Below, piece after piece: positions 25,251 to 34,023 of a stretch of 64,000 nucleotides of DNA. The stretch covers positions 12,679-76,678 of the forward strand of contig JAXEWB010000024.1 of assembly GCA_034114085.1 (NCBI GenBank), read 5' to 3'. Below the pieces are notes generated by a model that worked only from the letters and a program-made list of their open reading frames with translations, had not been told where the DNA came from and made no database searches. The translations under genes were made by a program, and so were the position numbers. Origin of the DNA: Spiro-02 sp034114085. GTDB lineage: Bacteria; Spirochaetota; Spirochaetia; Sphaerochaetales; Sphaerochaetaceae. Positions within the stretch are counted from its first letter, which is position 1. Each line of letters begins with the position of its first letter.

Positions 25251-27386
25251 ATGACATGGAAAAAGACTCGCATTTCCGCCGAAGTGGTTCGGCAGTTGCA
25301 TGAGCGGTTCGGGATCGACTTGATAACCGCCTCGATTCTTGCCCGGCGGGATGTGCAGACGCCCGACCAGGCGAAGTTCTATCTTGAATCCGAACTGACG
25401 TACCTGCGCAATCCGTTTCTGTTCGATGACATGGAGACGTTTGTTGACCGTATCGCGAACGCCAGGGAAGACGCTGAGAAAGTCAGGATTTTCGGAGACC
25501 GCGACGTAGATGGCATTACCAGCACCGTGCTGCTCAAGCAGGAGCTGGACCGGCTGGGGATCGAGACTTCGTACAAGCTTCCTGAGGGAGATGAACCGTA
25601 CGGTATTACGATAGCGGGGGTGGAACAGGCGCATGCCGATGGGGTGACGCTGATTATTACCGTGGACTGCGGCATTTCCAATTATGAAGAAATAGCCCGT
25701 GCCAGTGAGCTCGGCATCGATACCATCATCCTTGACCATCACATTTCGGGAGACTTGATTCCTCCCGCAGTGGCGGTGATCGACCCGAAGGCTGAAGGAA
25801 GCGGTTATCCGTTTCCCCATCTGGCGGGATGCGGCGTCGTGGCCAAGTGTATCTGGGCATTGAGATTTTCACAGACCGATTTCTATCATGAGGAGTTTAT
25901 CCTGCTTCATGCGCAGCCCGGCAACGATACCGTGATCATCCAGGCCGTCAGGCTTGAAAACCTACTGGAGGTCGACAGGGTGGTCGAGGAGGTCGTTCCC
26001 GGAGTCCTTCCCGCTTCGCAAAGCCGTCTGATCGACTTCCTGTCCTGCGGGTTGCCGATACTCGTGCTGGACACCGATGTCGAGACACAGCAGTTGCGCA
26101 AGGCGTTCGGCAAGAACGTCGACATCCACCTCGCCGACCTCCGTCCTGAGATGGAGCTCGTACTTCCTGTCATCAAGGGACGTAGCCTGTTCACGCTTTC
26201 GACGATGAGCCGTGCCGTCCGATACAGCGGCAACCATGGAAGGGACGAGTTGGAAGCGCTGGTTTCGTTGTTCAACGCTTATGTATTGAAGAAATATCCG
26301 TCCCTTTCCACCGACTATGAGAAGATTCTCGATCTGGTGGCGATCGGTACGGTCGCCGACCTGATGCCGATGGTGGATGAAAACAGAATCCTGGTGAAGA
26401 AGGGGCTGAAGGTGCTGATGGAAGGCGACCGTAAGAACCTGCTTCCCCTGATGACCATGCAGAACCTGTCGGGCAGGGCGATCGGGACGACCGATTTGGG
26501 GTGGCAGCTTTCGCCGATCATCAACGCGTCGGGTCGGATGGGCTGTCCCGGTGTCGCCGCCGACATGCTGCTGGTGGAGGACCTTCGCGATTGTGAGCAG
26601 TTGGCCGGCAATCTGATTCGGTTGAACAAAGAGCGTCAGAAGCTCGGAGAGGATTCCTGGGATCGTCTGCTTCCCAAGGCGAAGGAGAGCCTGGAGGAGT
26701 TCGGCAGCAAATTCCTTATGGTCGAGGATTCCTCGCTTTCCCGCGGTATCACCGGGGTGATGGCCGCTCGGTTGCTCAAGCAATTTTCCGTACCATCGCT
26801 TGTGATAGCCCAGGTCGAAGGTGCTCGCGCTACAGGTTCGATGCGTAGTCCCGCCGGTTTTAACGTCAGGGATTTCCTCGCCCGGTTCGACGACTTGTTC
26901 CTTGATTTCGGCGGACATGCCTGTGCTGGCGGATTCTCCATCGATTCCAAGGATTTGGCGGTGCTTCATGATCGTATGATGGAGCAGATTGATTGTATGG
27001 ATATCGCGGATGAGGAAGAGGAATCCATCAGGGTCGACTGCACGTTGCCTCCCGATTATCTTAATCCCGACATTATCAAGCTGGTCGAGTTCTTTGAGCC
27101 GTATGGCGAGCAGAATCCTCCGCTTCAGTTCCTGATGGAAGGCGCCCTCATAGAGGACATGCAGTTCCTCAACAACGCGAAGGCTGGCCCCGCCCACCTG
27201 AAGCTGACTTTCGGCTTTGGAAGCTACAAATGGCCCGCGGTGTTTTGGAAGGCCGGAGACAGGGTGGGGAAGGACTTTGATGCCGGGGATTGCGCCGATG
27301 TCGTGTTTCGCCTTGGGCGCAATTACTACAAGAACCATGAGACCTTGCAGTTGACCGTCCTTGACATGAAGCGGCATGGAGCGTAA
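25251..27386 (+). CDS. recJ: Single-stranded-DNA exonuclease RecJ with a large internal insertion
   Basis: DHH-family 5'-3' exonuclease that resects DNA for RecFOR recombination and mismatch repair. Seen: motif I FGDRDVDGITST, motif II IITVDCGIS, motif III IILDHH near residue 165, motif IV VAIGTVADLMP near 370, and the DHHA1 signature GGHACAGGFSI, followed by an OB-like end. The gap between motifs III and IV is about 200 residues, against about 60 in ordinary RecJ, so an extra block of some 140 residues sits inside the catalytic domain; it includes ILVLDTDVETQQLRKAFGK. The frame stays open and conserved motifs flank it, so this is a real insertion and not a frameshift. ATG 25251 has only a weak ribosome site. 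Confidence 0.93.
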   Translation: MTWKKTRISAEVVRQLHERFGIDLITASILARRDVQTPDQAKFYLESELTYLRNPFLFDDMETFVDRIANAREDAEKVRIFGDRDVDGITSTVLLKQELDRLGIETSYKLPEGDEPYGITIAGVEQAHADGVTLIITVDCGISNYEEIARASELGIDTIILDHHISGDLIPPAVAVIDPKAEGSGYPFPHLAGCGVVAKCIWALRFSQTDFYHEEFILLHAQPGNDTVIIQAVRLENLLEVDRVVEEVVPGVLPASQSRLIDFLSCGLPILVLDTDVETQQLRKAFGKNVDIHLADLRPEMELVLPVIKGRSLFTLSTMSRAVRYSGNHGRDELEALVSLFNAYVLKKYPSLSTDYEKILDLVAIGTVADLMPMVDENRILVKKGLKVLMEGDRKNLLPLMTMQNLSGRAIGTTDLGWQLSPIINASGRMGCPGVAADMLLVEDLRDCEQLAGNLIRLNKERQKLGEDSWDRLLPKAKESLEEFGSKFLMVEDSSLSRGITGVMAARLLKQFSVPSLVIAQVEGARATGSMRSPAGFNVRDFLARFDDLFLDFGGHACAGGFSIDSKDLAVLHDRMMEQIDCMDIADEEEESIRVDCTLPPDYLNPDIIKLVEFFEPYGEQNPPLQFLMEGALIEDMQFLNNAKAGPAHLKLTFGFGSYKWPAVFWKAGDRVGKDFDAGDCADVVFRLGRNYYKNHETLQLTVLDMKRHGA

Positions 27387-27414
27387 AAAGTGCCATGCGA
27401 TTGTCGTTTTTCGC

Positions 27415-27444
27415 TTGACATTTTAATTTTTTTTCAAGATTATT
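27415..27444 (+). promoter_or_regulatory. Promoter of rpsU
   Basis: TTGACA at 27415-27420, then 17-18 bases of T-rich spacer and GATTAT/ATTATT as -10 at 27438-27444. The leader is about 45 bases and carries the GGGGGTGAT ribosome site. Confidence 0.7.
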
Positions 27445-27495
27445 ACAGAGCATTTTGACCCGAGGCGAAATACGGGAAGGGGGTGATGTTAGTTT

Positions 27496-27705
27496 ATGGC
27501 CTATGTAAAAGTTGATGACAACGAACCATTGGAGAAGTCGATTAAGCGCTTCAAGAGAATGGTTGAGAAAGAAGGCATCATCCGCGAGTGGAAGAAGCGC
27601 GAGTATTTTGAAAAGCCCTCCACCATCCTGAACCGGAAGAAGAAGGCTCTCGCCCGCAAGCAGATGAAGAAGGTGCGCAAGTTGCATGCCTCCAAGAGCT
27701 ATTAA
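27496..27705 (+). CDS. rpsU: 30S ribosomal protein S21
   Basis: Small basic protein of the 30S platform that helps the subunit pair with the Shine-Dalgarno sequence. 69 residues: VKVDDNEPLEKSIKRFKRMV, then EGIIREWKKREYFEKPS and the basic tail RKKKALARKQMKKVRK, all typical. It has its own promoter (27415-27444), a very strong ribosome site (AAGGGGGTGAT) and a terminator, so it is monocistronic. Confidence 0.97.
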   Translation: MAYVKVDDNEPLEKSIKRFKRMVEKEGIIREWKKREYFEKPSTILNRKKKALARKQMKKVRKLHASKSY

Positions 27706-27738
27706 GCTTGAGCAGTCCGTACTGAAACAGCGTTTACT

Positions 27739-27771
27739 CCCTCTGTAGCCGAAAGGTTGCGGAGGGTTTTT
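27739..27771 (+). terminator. Rho-independent terminator of rpsU
   Basis: Stem CCCTCTG / CGGAGGG extended by AGCC / GGTT, a GAAA tetraloop, then five T. Confidence 0.9.
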
Positions 27772-28018
27772 CTTACTTTCTTGACGTTCATGTTCATGGA
27801 CAAAATCGGTGTTTCCATGTATAACATGAACAATGCGGGCGATGTGGTGTTCTGTCTCCCGTTTTGCCCGTCTGGATTTTTTTCTCGCACTGCGGTTCTG
27901 TTGTTTCTCCCTGAATCGGGCGTTGGCTCGGCTTTTGACTTGTAAGGATTTTATTAATTATTTTTTCATCAACAATTACGCCTCAAATTTATCATAACGT
28001 AAATTTAATAAAAAAAAT
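27772..28018. other. Gene-free, increasingly AT-rich spacer upstream of serA
   Basis: No plausible gene on either strand. The last 70 bases are very AT-rich, with runs of A and T that could act as an UP element for the promoter at 28019-28048. Confidence 0.5.
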
Positions 28019-28048
28019 TTGACAAATACATTACTTGCACGGTACAAT
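28019..28048 (+). promoter_or_regulatory. Strong promoter of serA-serC
   Basis: TTGACA (28019-28024), 18-base spacer, TACAAT (28043-28048), preceded by an A/T-rich tract. The predicted mRNA leader is about 140 bases. Confidence 0.8.
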
Positions 28049-28063
28049 AAACATGCTTGGCTA

Positions 28064-28197
28064 AAATAATGCGTCTGCATGTTTCTGTAGGCGTTCATTT
28101 TTTGGCGGCGTGGTTTTGTGCGGGGCGCCCCCGCAAGAAGTTTCAAGACGGGTCTTGTTGGATGGACATCCAGGACCTAGCAATAAGGAGCGGATAA
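28064..28197 (+). promoter_or_regulatory. Structured leader of serA-serC
   Basis: Three hairpins can be drawn in the leader: GCGTCTGCA / TGTAGGCGT followed by a T-rich stretch (an attenuator-like shape), GCGGG / CCCGC, and GGAT / ATCC shortly before the ribosome site AAGGAG. It matches no riboswitch class that I recognise. Confidence 0.4.
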
Positions 28198-29082
28198 ATG
28201 CTTATTCTTATTTCTGATGCGTTTGATGCATCCCTGCCGGGACGTTTGGCGGAGTTCGGTGAAGTCACCGACGACAAAAGCCGTTTGGCCGAAGCGAATG
28301 TCGTTTTGGTCAGGGCGAAGACAAAGTGCACCAAGGAGTATATCGATCAGGCCCCGAACCTGAAGCTGATTATCCGTGGTGGCGTCGGAATCGACAATAT
28401 CGACAAGGCGTACGCTGAAAGCAAGGGGATTATGGTTCGCAATACTCCCAAGGCGTCGTCAATCGCCGTCGCGGAGCTGGCTTTTGCATTGATGCTCAGC
28501 ACGCCGAATCATTTGGTTCAATACCATGAAGGGATGAAGGCTGGTGAATGGCTGAAGAATATCAAGCGTACCGAGCTGTATGGCAAGACCCTGTGTCTGT
28601 TCGGCATCGGCAACATCGCCCGTGAAGTGGCGAGCCGGGCGAAAGCTTTCGGCATGAAGGTCGTCGCCTACGACAAATATGTGCAGCAGAGCCCGGCGGC
28701 TGAGATGAAGGCCACTCCGGAAGAAGCGGTAAAAGACGCCGACTATATTTCCATGCATCTGCCGTTGACCGATGAGACGCGTGGTATGATGAACAAGGAT
28801 TTGATTGCTTGTTGCACCCGCAAACCCGTCGTCATCAATACTGGACGCGGCCTGTGCGTGGACGCGGACGACATGGTGGCGGCCTTGGCTGACGGAAGCG
28901 TCTCCTGGTATTGCGCCGACGTCTATCCCTCCGATCCTCCCGCAGAGGATTATCCGATTCTGAAAGCTGAACATGTTACGCTGACCCCCCATGTGGGAGC
29001 CAATAGCGTCGAGAATCTGAACCGCATCGGTGATGAAGTCCATGGGATGATCGCTGAACTCGCAAAGGAAGGAAAAATCTGA
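28198..29082 (+). CDS. serA: D-3-phosphoglycerate dehydrogenase, short form
   Basis: Oxidises 3-phosphoglycerate to 3-phosphohydroxypyruvate, the first step of serine synthesis. Seen: substrate-domain IIRGGVGIDNIDKAYAESKG, the NAD-binding CLFGIGNIAREVASRAKAFG, YISMHLPLTDETRGMMN, VVINTGRG, and the catalytic histidine in LTPHVGANS. With 294 residues it lacks the regulatory ACT/ASB domains, so feedback inhibition by serine through ACT is not expected. AAGGAGCGG precedes the start. The serC start overlaps its stop (TGATG). The serA call over a generic hydroxyacid dehydrogenase rests on the serC neighbour. Confidence 0.92.
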   Translation: MLILISDAFDASLPGRLAEFGEVTDDKSRLAEANVVLVRAKTKCTKEYIDQAPNLKLIIRGGVGIDNIDKAYAESKGIMVRNTPKASSIAVAELAFALMLSTPNHLVQYHEGMKAGEWLKNIKRTELYGKTLCLFGIGNIAREVASRAKAFGMKVVAYDKYVQQSPAAEMKATPEEAVKDADYISMHLPLTDETRGMMNKDLIACCTRKPVVINTGRGLCVDADDMVAALADGSVSWYCADVYPSDPPAEDYPILKAEHVTLTPHVGANSVENLNRIGDEVHGMIAELAKEGKI

Positions 29083-30167
29083 TGAACAGGAAGAAGAATT
29101 ATTTCGCCGGCCCCTCTGTAATGCCTGTAGAGGTGCTTGAACAACTGAAGGAACAGATAGTCGATTATGAAGGGCAGGGACTTTCCATGATTGAGGCCAG
29201 TCACCGTGGCGGTATGTTCGAGGCCATGTACGATGAATGCCTCGGCCTGATGCGTGAGCTGCTGAACATTCCTGAGGACTACGACGTGTATTTCCTTGGT
29301 GGCGGCGCGACGTTGCAGTTCGCCATGATCCCCATGAACTTCCTCCGCCCCGGAACCGTCGCTGACTACATCAAGAGCGGTACCTGGTCCAACAAGGCCA
29401 CCGACGATGCTCAGAAGTTCGGTAACGTCCATCTGTATTTCGACGGTACGGACGGCAAGTTCACGACATTGCCCGACCCCGCGACGGTAAAGCCGAGCAT
29501 AAACAGCTCTTACCTCTATCTCTGTTCGAATGAGACAATCCATGGCGTCGAATGGCAGTCGTTCCCTGATACCGGTGATGTTCCGATGATTGCGGACATG
29601 TCCAGTGACATCCTTTCCCGTCCTGTTCCCGTCGGGAAGTTCGACATGATCTATGGCGGCGTCCAGAAGAACCTCGGCCCCGCCGGAGCGACCTTCATCA
29701 TCATGAAGAAGTCCCTGCTTGAGAAGCAGAACGACAACCTGCCCGCATACCTGAACTACAAGCTGCATGCGAAGGAGAAGGGACTGTACAACACGCCTCC
29801 CGTGTTCTCCATCTGGGCGGTCAAGCTCGTCCTTGAATGGATCAAGAAAAATGGCGGCGCGGAAGGAATGCGTAAGCGCGCCGTTGAGAAGAGTTCGATT
29901 GTCTATGATACGATTGATGGAAGCGATGGGTTCTATCGTTCCCCCGTCAATCCCGCGTTCCGTTCAAAGATGAATATCCCGTTCCGCCTGGCAAGCGAGG
30001 ATTTGGAGAAGGCTTTCCTTGCGGAGGCTTCCGCTAATGGCATGCTGGGGCTGAAGGGGCATCGGTCCGTCGGTGGAATCCGGGCTTCCGTCTACAATGC
30101 CCTGCCTATCGAGGACGTGCAGGCGCTTGCTGATTTCATGAAGGATTTCCAGAAGAGAAACGGTTGA
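29082..30167 (+). CDS. serC: Phosphoserine aminotransferase
   Basis: PLP enzyme that converts 3-phosphohydroxypyruvate and glutamate to phosphoserine. Seen: KNYFAGPSVMPVEVLEQLKE, SMIEASHRG, VYFLGGGATLQFAMIPMNF, the PLP lysine in YGGVQKNLGPAGATF, and GLKGHRSVGGIRASVYNA binding the substrate phosphate. 361 residues is standard. The ATG overlaps the serA stop by one base, so the pair is translationally coupled. No serB is adjacent. Confidence 0.96.
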   Translation: MNRKKNYFAGPSVMPVEVLEQLKEQIVDYEGQGLSMIEASHRGGMFEAMYDECLGLMRELLNIPEDYDVYFLGGGATLQFAMIPMNFLRPGTVADYIKSGTWSNKATDDAQKFGNVHLYFDGTDGKFTTLPDPATVKPSINSSYLYLCSNETIHGVEWQSFPDTGDVPMIADMSSDILSRPVPVGKFDMIYGGVQKNLGPAGATFIIMKKSLLEKQNDNLPAYLNYKLHAKEKGLYNTPPVFSIWAVKLVLEWIKKNGGAEGMRKRAVEKSSIVYDTIDGSDGFYRSPVNPAFRSKMNIPFRLASEDLEKAFLAEASANGMLGLKGHRSVGGIRASVYNALPIEDVQALADFMKDFQKRNG

Positions 30168-30175
30168 TTTTGCAG

Positions 30176-30220
30176 AGGCCTTCATGCGGTTCGTATGCGT
30201 TTGCGTCCGTATGAAGGCCT
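30176..30220. other. Inverted repeat between serC and the Lrp gene
   Basis: Perfect 10-bp arms AGGCCTTCAT / ATGAAGGCCT separated by 25 bases, directly before the Lrp-family start. No T run follows the right arm, so an operator or RNA-processing hairpin is more likely than a terminator. Confidence 0.55.
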
Positions 30221-30242
30221 TGTCGTATATTGGGAGTGTGTG

Positions 30243-30695
30243 GTGAAAAAGATAGATGAAACCAACAAAGCGATAATCAAACAGCTGTGTGATGGACGTA
30301 AAGCGTATAGCGCGATCGCGGAAGAATTGAATATCACTGAGAATACGGTGAGGGCTCGCGTCAACAAGCTCATTGAGGAAGGCGTATTGCAGATTTCCGG
30401 TCTGATTGATCCTGAATGCATTCCTGGATTGCAGGTCGTAATGATGGGCGTAAAACTCAAGACGCTGGATCTTGAGCGCAAGGCAAAGGAGTTCTCCCGC
30501 TTGCGTGGCGTCATTTCATCAGCTGTCGTGACCGGTCGCTACGATCTGATTGTACAGTTGATTTTGAGCGAAGATGAGAATCTCTCTTTGCTGGATTTCT
30601 TTAAACATGAACTGGTGAAGATCAACGAAGTGCTTGAAGTCGAGACTTTTGTTGTCTACCAGTCCCATAACTATAGGATTCCCTACATTCTGTAA
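30243..30695 (+). CDS. Lrp/AsnC-family transcriptional regulator
   Basis: About 150 residues: an N-terminal winged helix (DETNKAIIKQLCDGRKAYSA, then NITENTVRARVNKLIEEGVL) and a C-terminal RAM domain with VMMGVKLKTLD and AVVTGRYDLIVQLILSED, which in this family binds an amino acid. It starts at GTG 30243 with GGGAG 7 bases upstream. It lies 75 bp after serC in the same direction, so control of serine or related metabolism is a fair inference. The perfect inverted repeat at 30176-30220 lies just upstream and may be its own operator. Confidence 0.9.
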   Translation: MKKIDETNKAIIKQLCDGRKAYSAIAEELNITENTVRARVNKLIEEGVLQISGLIDPECIPGLQVVMMGVKLKTLDLERKAKEFSRLRGVISSAVVTGRYDLIVQLILSEDENLSLLDFFKHELVKINEVLEVETFVVYQSHNYRIPYIL

Positions 30696-30724
30696 TTGTA
30701 CAAGTAGCCCTTGTTGTTTCAGAA

Positions 30725-30757
30725 GGCCGTCGTAAAAAATATTTGCGACGGCCTGTT
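30725..30757 (+). terminator. Terminator after the Lrp-family gene
   Basis: Perfect 8-bp stem GGCCGTCG / CGACGGCC with a 13-base loop, followed by TGTTTGC. The T run is short, so efficiency may be moderate. Confidence 0.75.
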
Positions 30758-31026
30758 TGCATACGCTTTTTCCGCTTTGCCGTCTTGTGGACGGCCTGCC
30801 GCCGTGTTCATCGGCTTACGGGACGATTGATCCATGACCAACGGGGGAGTTGTTCGGCGACTGGCATCGTCCTTCTGCGTTGCGCAAGTCCTGGTGCGTG
30901 TACATCGGAGAGCGGCAAATAAAATCGTCTCTAATCATTGCTTTGGTACAGCCAAAAAGGTCAGAACATGCTATGATGGGAATATCATGGTGGATTGTGT
31001 CTTCAATCCCTTGGCCAGGAGGTGGT

Positions 31027-32013
31027 ATGATTTCTCTACAAACGAAATATATGGGTCTTACCCTGAAGAATCCGATTATCATCGGCAGCAGTCCGCTGAC
31101 TGCCAGTTTGGACAGTCTGCGCAAATGTGAGGATGCCGGCGTGGGAGCCGTGGTCATCAAGTCGATTTTTGAAGAGCAGATTGACGCAGACGCTTCGGCT
31201 GTGGTTTCCGATGCGCAGGAATATCTCACCCATGCGGATGCCTACGGTTTTCTCGAAGGTGCGAGCAAGGATCACTATATCGATACCTATCTTGCGTTGG
31301 TAGAAGGTGCGAAACGGGCTCTCGATATTCCTGTAATCGCGTCCATCAATTGTAAAGACGCGGGGACATGGCTTGACTACGGGCAGCGTTTCGTTTCCTG
31401 CGGGGCTGATGCTCTGGAACTCAATCACTATGTGGTCGCGGCAGACGCGAAGGTTCCGGGCGAAGAGGTTGAGAAGGAGTATCTCAAGCTTGTGAAGAAC
31501 GCCCGCAAGGAGTTCAAGCTGCCATTGAGCCTGAAGCTTGGCTACAAGTTTTCCAGCCTCGCCAATATGATCAGGCAGTTCGACAAGCTTGGTCTGGATG
31601 CGCTCGTGCTGTTCAACCGGTTCTACCATCCGGATATCGACATTGACAATTTGACGTTCAAACCCGCCGAGGTCCTCAGTACTGCACATGAATATGTCGA
31701 ATCGCTTCGCTGGACAGCCTTGATGAGCGCTGAGATTAATTGTGACATCTGTGCGACTACAGGAATCCATACCGGGGAAACCGTTGTGAAGCAGCTGCTC
31801 GCCGGAGCAAAGGCGGTTCAAGTATGTTCCGCCATCATCAAATACGGTTTTGGCCGCGTCGGGGAGATGCTTGGCAAAGTCGAGTCATGGATGGAGAAGC
31901 ACGAATATTCAGAAGTCGCGCAATTCAATGGGATACTGGCCCAGGAACGTATGTCCGATCCATCGGCTTGGGAACGGAGCCAGTATATGAAATCATTGCT
32001 GGGAAGCAAATAG
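31027..32013 (+). CDS. Dihydroorotate dehydrogenase-like flavoprotein
   Basis: TIM-barrel flavoenzyme of the class 1 PyrD family. Seen: LQTKYMGLTLKNPIIIGSSP, the FMN/substrate segment VIASINCKDAGTWLDYGQRF, GADALELNHYVV, LPLSLKLGYKFSSLANMIRQ, and a C-terminal phosphate-binding TTGIHTGETVVKQLLAGAKA. 328 residues. True PyrD enzymes have NxSCPN and a Cys or Ser base; here the corresponding region reads ELNHYVV, so the substrate may not be dihydroorotate. Such orphan homologues are often annotated only as dihydroorotate dehydrogenase-like. AGGAGGTGG fixes ATG 31027. It heads an operon with the acyltransferase and the lipoprotein. Confidence 0.82.
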   Translation: MISLQTKYMGLTLKNPIIIGSSPLTASLDSLRKCEDAGVGAVVIKSIFEEQIDADASAVVSDAQEYLTHADAYGFLEGASKDHYIDTYLALVEGAKRALDIPVIASINCKDAGTWLDYGQRFVSCGADALELNHYVVAADAKVPGEEVEKEYLKLVKNARKEFKLPLSLKLGYKFSSLANMIRQFDKLGLDALVLFNRFYHPDIDIDNLTFKPAEVLSTAHEYVESLRWTALMSAEINCDICATTGIHTGETVVKQLLAGAKAVQVCSAIIKYGFGRVGEMLGKVESWMEKHEYSEVAQFNGILAQERMSDPSAWERSQYMKSLLGSK

Positions 32014-32027
32014 GAGAGGCCGGTATC

Positions 32028-33164
32028 ATGGATAAGGCAAAATATAGAGACATAGCTCCCTATGATCCCGATGCAGTCGCCCAGGCGATAGATCGTTTGC
32101 GGAATTCGCCGCAGTTCATGATAGGTCTTGGGGAATTGCTTTCTTCGGACGATGATGATGCCAGAAAAGCCGTAGCGGCATTTCAAGAACGGCTTCCCGT
32201 CCTTTTGGACCAGGTAAGGACTTATGAGGATTTCCAGCGGATTATTACGGCTGGCATGATGATTCCTACTATCCTGAAGAAGTCAGTTGACAAGTTCTCC
32301 TTCACTGGTTCGGAGAATCTTGACAAGGAGAAGCCGTTCCTGTTCATCAGCAACCACCGTGATATTGTGTTGGATTGCACGCTTCTCGATTATGCGTTGC
32401 TCCAGTCGGGAATGATGCTTTGCGAGATGGCCATAGGCGACAACCTCCTGGTGAACCAATTCGCGACTGACATGTTCAAGCTCAACGGGGGCATCACCGT
32501 CAAACGGGAGCTTCCGATGCGTGAGAAATATCTGGAGTCGATTCGTCTCAGCGAGTATTTTATTGAACTGATCACTGAGGAACGTCATTCAATCTGGGTC
32601 GCGCAGAAGAGCGGTCGGTCCAAGGATGGAATTGACACAACCAACGCGGCGATTATCAAGATGCTCTATTTGTCCAAGAAAAAGACCGGTGTGAAATTCT
32701 CCGACTTGATAAAATCCTGCAACATCGTCCCTGTGTCAATCAGCTATGAATACGATCCCTGTGATATCAACAAGGGGAGGGAGGAAGTCAGCAAGCTGCT
32801 GCATGGTGGTGAATATCGGAAAAAGAAGTACGAGGATTTGCTGAACATGCTCCGGGGGCTTCGGAAGTACAAGGGCAACATCCATCTTGCGTTCGGCAAA
32901 CCGCTGGTTGACGACTACGAGACTCCTGAGGCGGTGGCGCGGGAGATTGACCGGCAAATCCACCTTGAGTACAGGCTTTGGGACACCAATTGTTTCGCAT
33001 ACGATTATCTGGAGGGGACCGGCAGGTTCTCCGAGCGCTACGCTGACATGGATACTGAAAAGTTTCTTGACCGGTACAGGGGGCTAAAAAAAGATGTCAG
33101 GGAATTCGTGCTCAATTCCTATGCTAATCCGGTACGTTCCTACCTTGCGGAAACTGATGCATAG
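32028..33164 (+). CDS. Glycerolipid acyltransferase-like protein (PlsC/PlsB superfamily)
   Basis: 378 residues with a lysophospholipid-acyltransferase core: FLFISNHRDIVLD carries the His/Asp motif, followed by LNGGITVKRELP and SIWVAQKSGRSKDG, where family members bind the glycerol phosphate. The motif spacing here is His-x5-Asp rather than the common His-x4-Asp, as in a subset of larger acyltransferases. The later NIVPVSISYEYDPCD strand and HLAFGKPLVDDYETP agree with the fold. It likely makes or remodels phospholipid at the inner membrane. A GGAG site lies 12 bases upstream of the ATG. It lies 14 bases after the flavoprotein gene, and its end overlaps the start of the lipoprotein gene. Confidence 0.85.
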   Translation: MDKAKYRDIAPYDPDAVAQAIDRLRNSPQFMIGLGELLSSDDDDARKAVAAFQERLPVLLDQVRTYEDFQRIITAGMMIPTILKKSVDKFSFTGSENLDKEKPFLFISNHRDIVLDCTLLDYALLQSGMMLCEMAIGDNLLVNQFATDMFKLNGGITVKRELPMREKYLESIRLSEYFIELITEERHSIWVAQKSGRSKDGIDTTNAAIIKMLYLSKKKTGVKFSDLIKSCNIVPVSISYEYDPCDINKGREEVSKLLHGGEYRKKKYEDLLNMLRGLRKYKGNIHLAFGKPLVDDYETPEAVAREIDRQIHLEYRLWDTNCFAYDYLEGTGRFSERYADMDTEKFLDRYRGLKKDVREFVLNSYANPVRSYLAETDA

Positions 33165-34023
33165 GATTTTTCCAGTGGTACGTGCCGGTGGAGTCGCATT
33201 GTTCTTGGCGATTCTACTGGCTTGCGTTTCCTGTTCCCGTGAAGATTTTTCGTTGCGTGAAGAACAATCTACCATCGTAGTTTCGGTCGATGTCGATAGT
33301 TCCGGCGCTTTTTCGCCTGCACGGTATTCTTTGTCCTTGTATGTGGATGTTGGTTTTACCATAGAACCGGAGGAACTCCAGTTTTCCGTCACCACTCCTG
33401 ACGGTCTGGATAATTGGGAGTTCTTTCCCGCTCTGATTGAGTTTGATGGTGTTCGGTGGCTTGGTCATTCGAACATATCTCTAGGTGCGGAAGTGCCTGT
33501 ACCAAAGGGCGACTGGTCGTTGCGGTTGTTCCTGAAAGACGGGCGAACGATAGAGCATTCCTTTTCCGTTGCGTATGATGGAGTATCACCCGTATCCTAT
33601 CCCGTCGTAGCTTTCGCTTCGTCAGCCGACGGGCAGCGTGTCGTGGTATTGACGACTTCTGGTCAGCGAGAAGCTATGCGGAACGTACTACTGGATGTAC
33701 CGCGGGAGCTGAATGAGAAACTTCTGCCCGTCGTCCATGCCGATTATAGTGGCATGCCGGATTCTTCCGGTTCCAGTACCCTTGTACCTGCCGTTTCCGT
33801 CGCCCCTCCGTCTTCCTTCGCCCAGTCCGTTTCGGTCGCATGGAACTTTGAGCTGATGAATCAGACAGGGGAGATGCTCTACCAGGGTGAAATATCCCCG
33901 GGCCTTCATTCTCTGACGGAGCTAGGGGGGACCCTGTGGGACAATGCGAAAACATTGGTCCTGTATCGGTATATTCCTGAGTCCCGCATCACGTTCGTCT
34001 GTCGGCAGACGTTACGCGATTAA
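33157..34023 (+). CDS. Predicted lipoprotein of unknown function
   Basis: About 288 residues. The N-terminus has a basic start, a hydrophobic stretch and a lipobox-like LLAC (Cys 23) or CVSC (Cys 26), so export and lipidation are likely. The rest is beta-rich and contains two Ig-like stretches (around FSPARYSLSLYVDVGF and WSLRLFLKDGRTIEHSF). No family was recognised. The start overlaps the acyltransferase stop by 8 bases, so it belongs to that operon. Its last 4 bases overlap the 3' end of the convergent mutL gene. Confidence 0.72.
   Translation: MHRIFPVVRAGGVALFLAILLACVSCSREDFSLREEQSTIVVSVDVDSSGAFSPARYSLSLYVDVGFTIEPEELQFSVTTPDGLDNWEFFPALIEFDGVRWLGHSNISLGAEVPVPKGDWSLRLFLKDGRTIEHSFSVAYDGVSPVSYPVVAFASSADGQRVVVLTTSGQREAMRNVLLDVPRELNEKLLPVVHADYSGMPDSSGSSTLVPAVSVAPPSSFAQSVSVAWNFELMNQTGEMLYQGEISPGLHSLTELGGTLWDNAKTLVLYRYIPESRITFVCRQTLRD

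Noticed and set aside
25251..27386. Frameshift or fusion explaining the long RecJ
   Set aside because: A single open frame with motifs in the right order on both sides of the insert; no stop or shift is needed.
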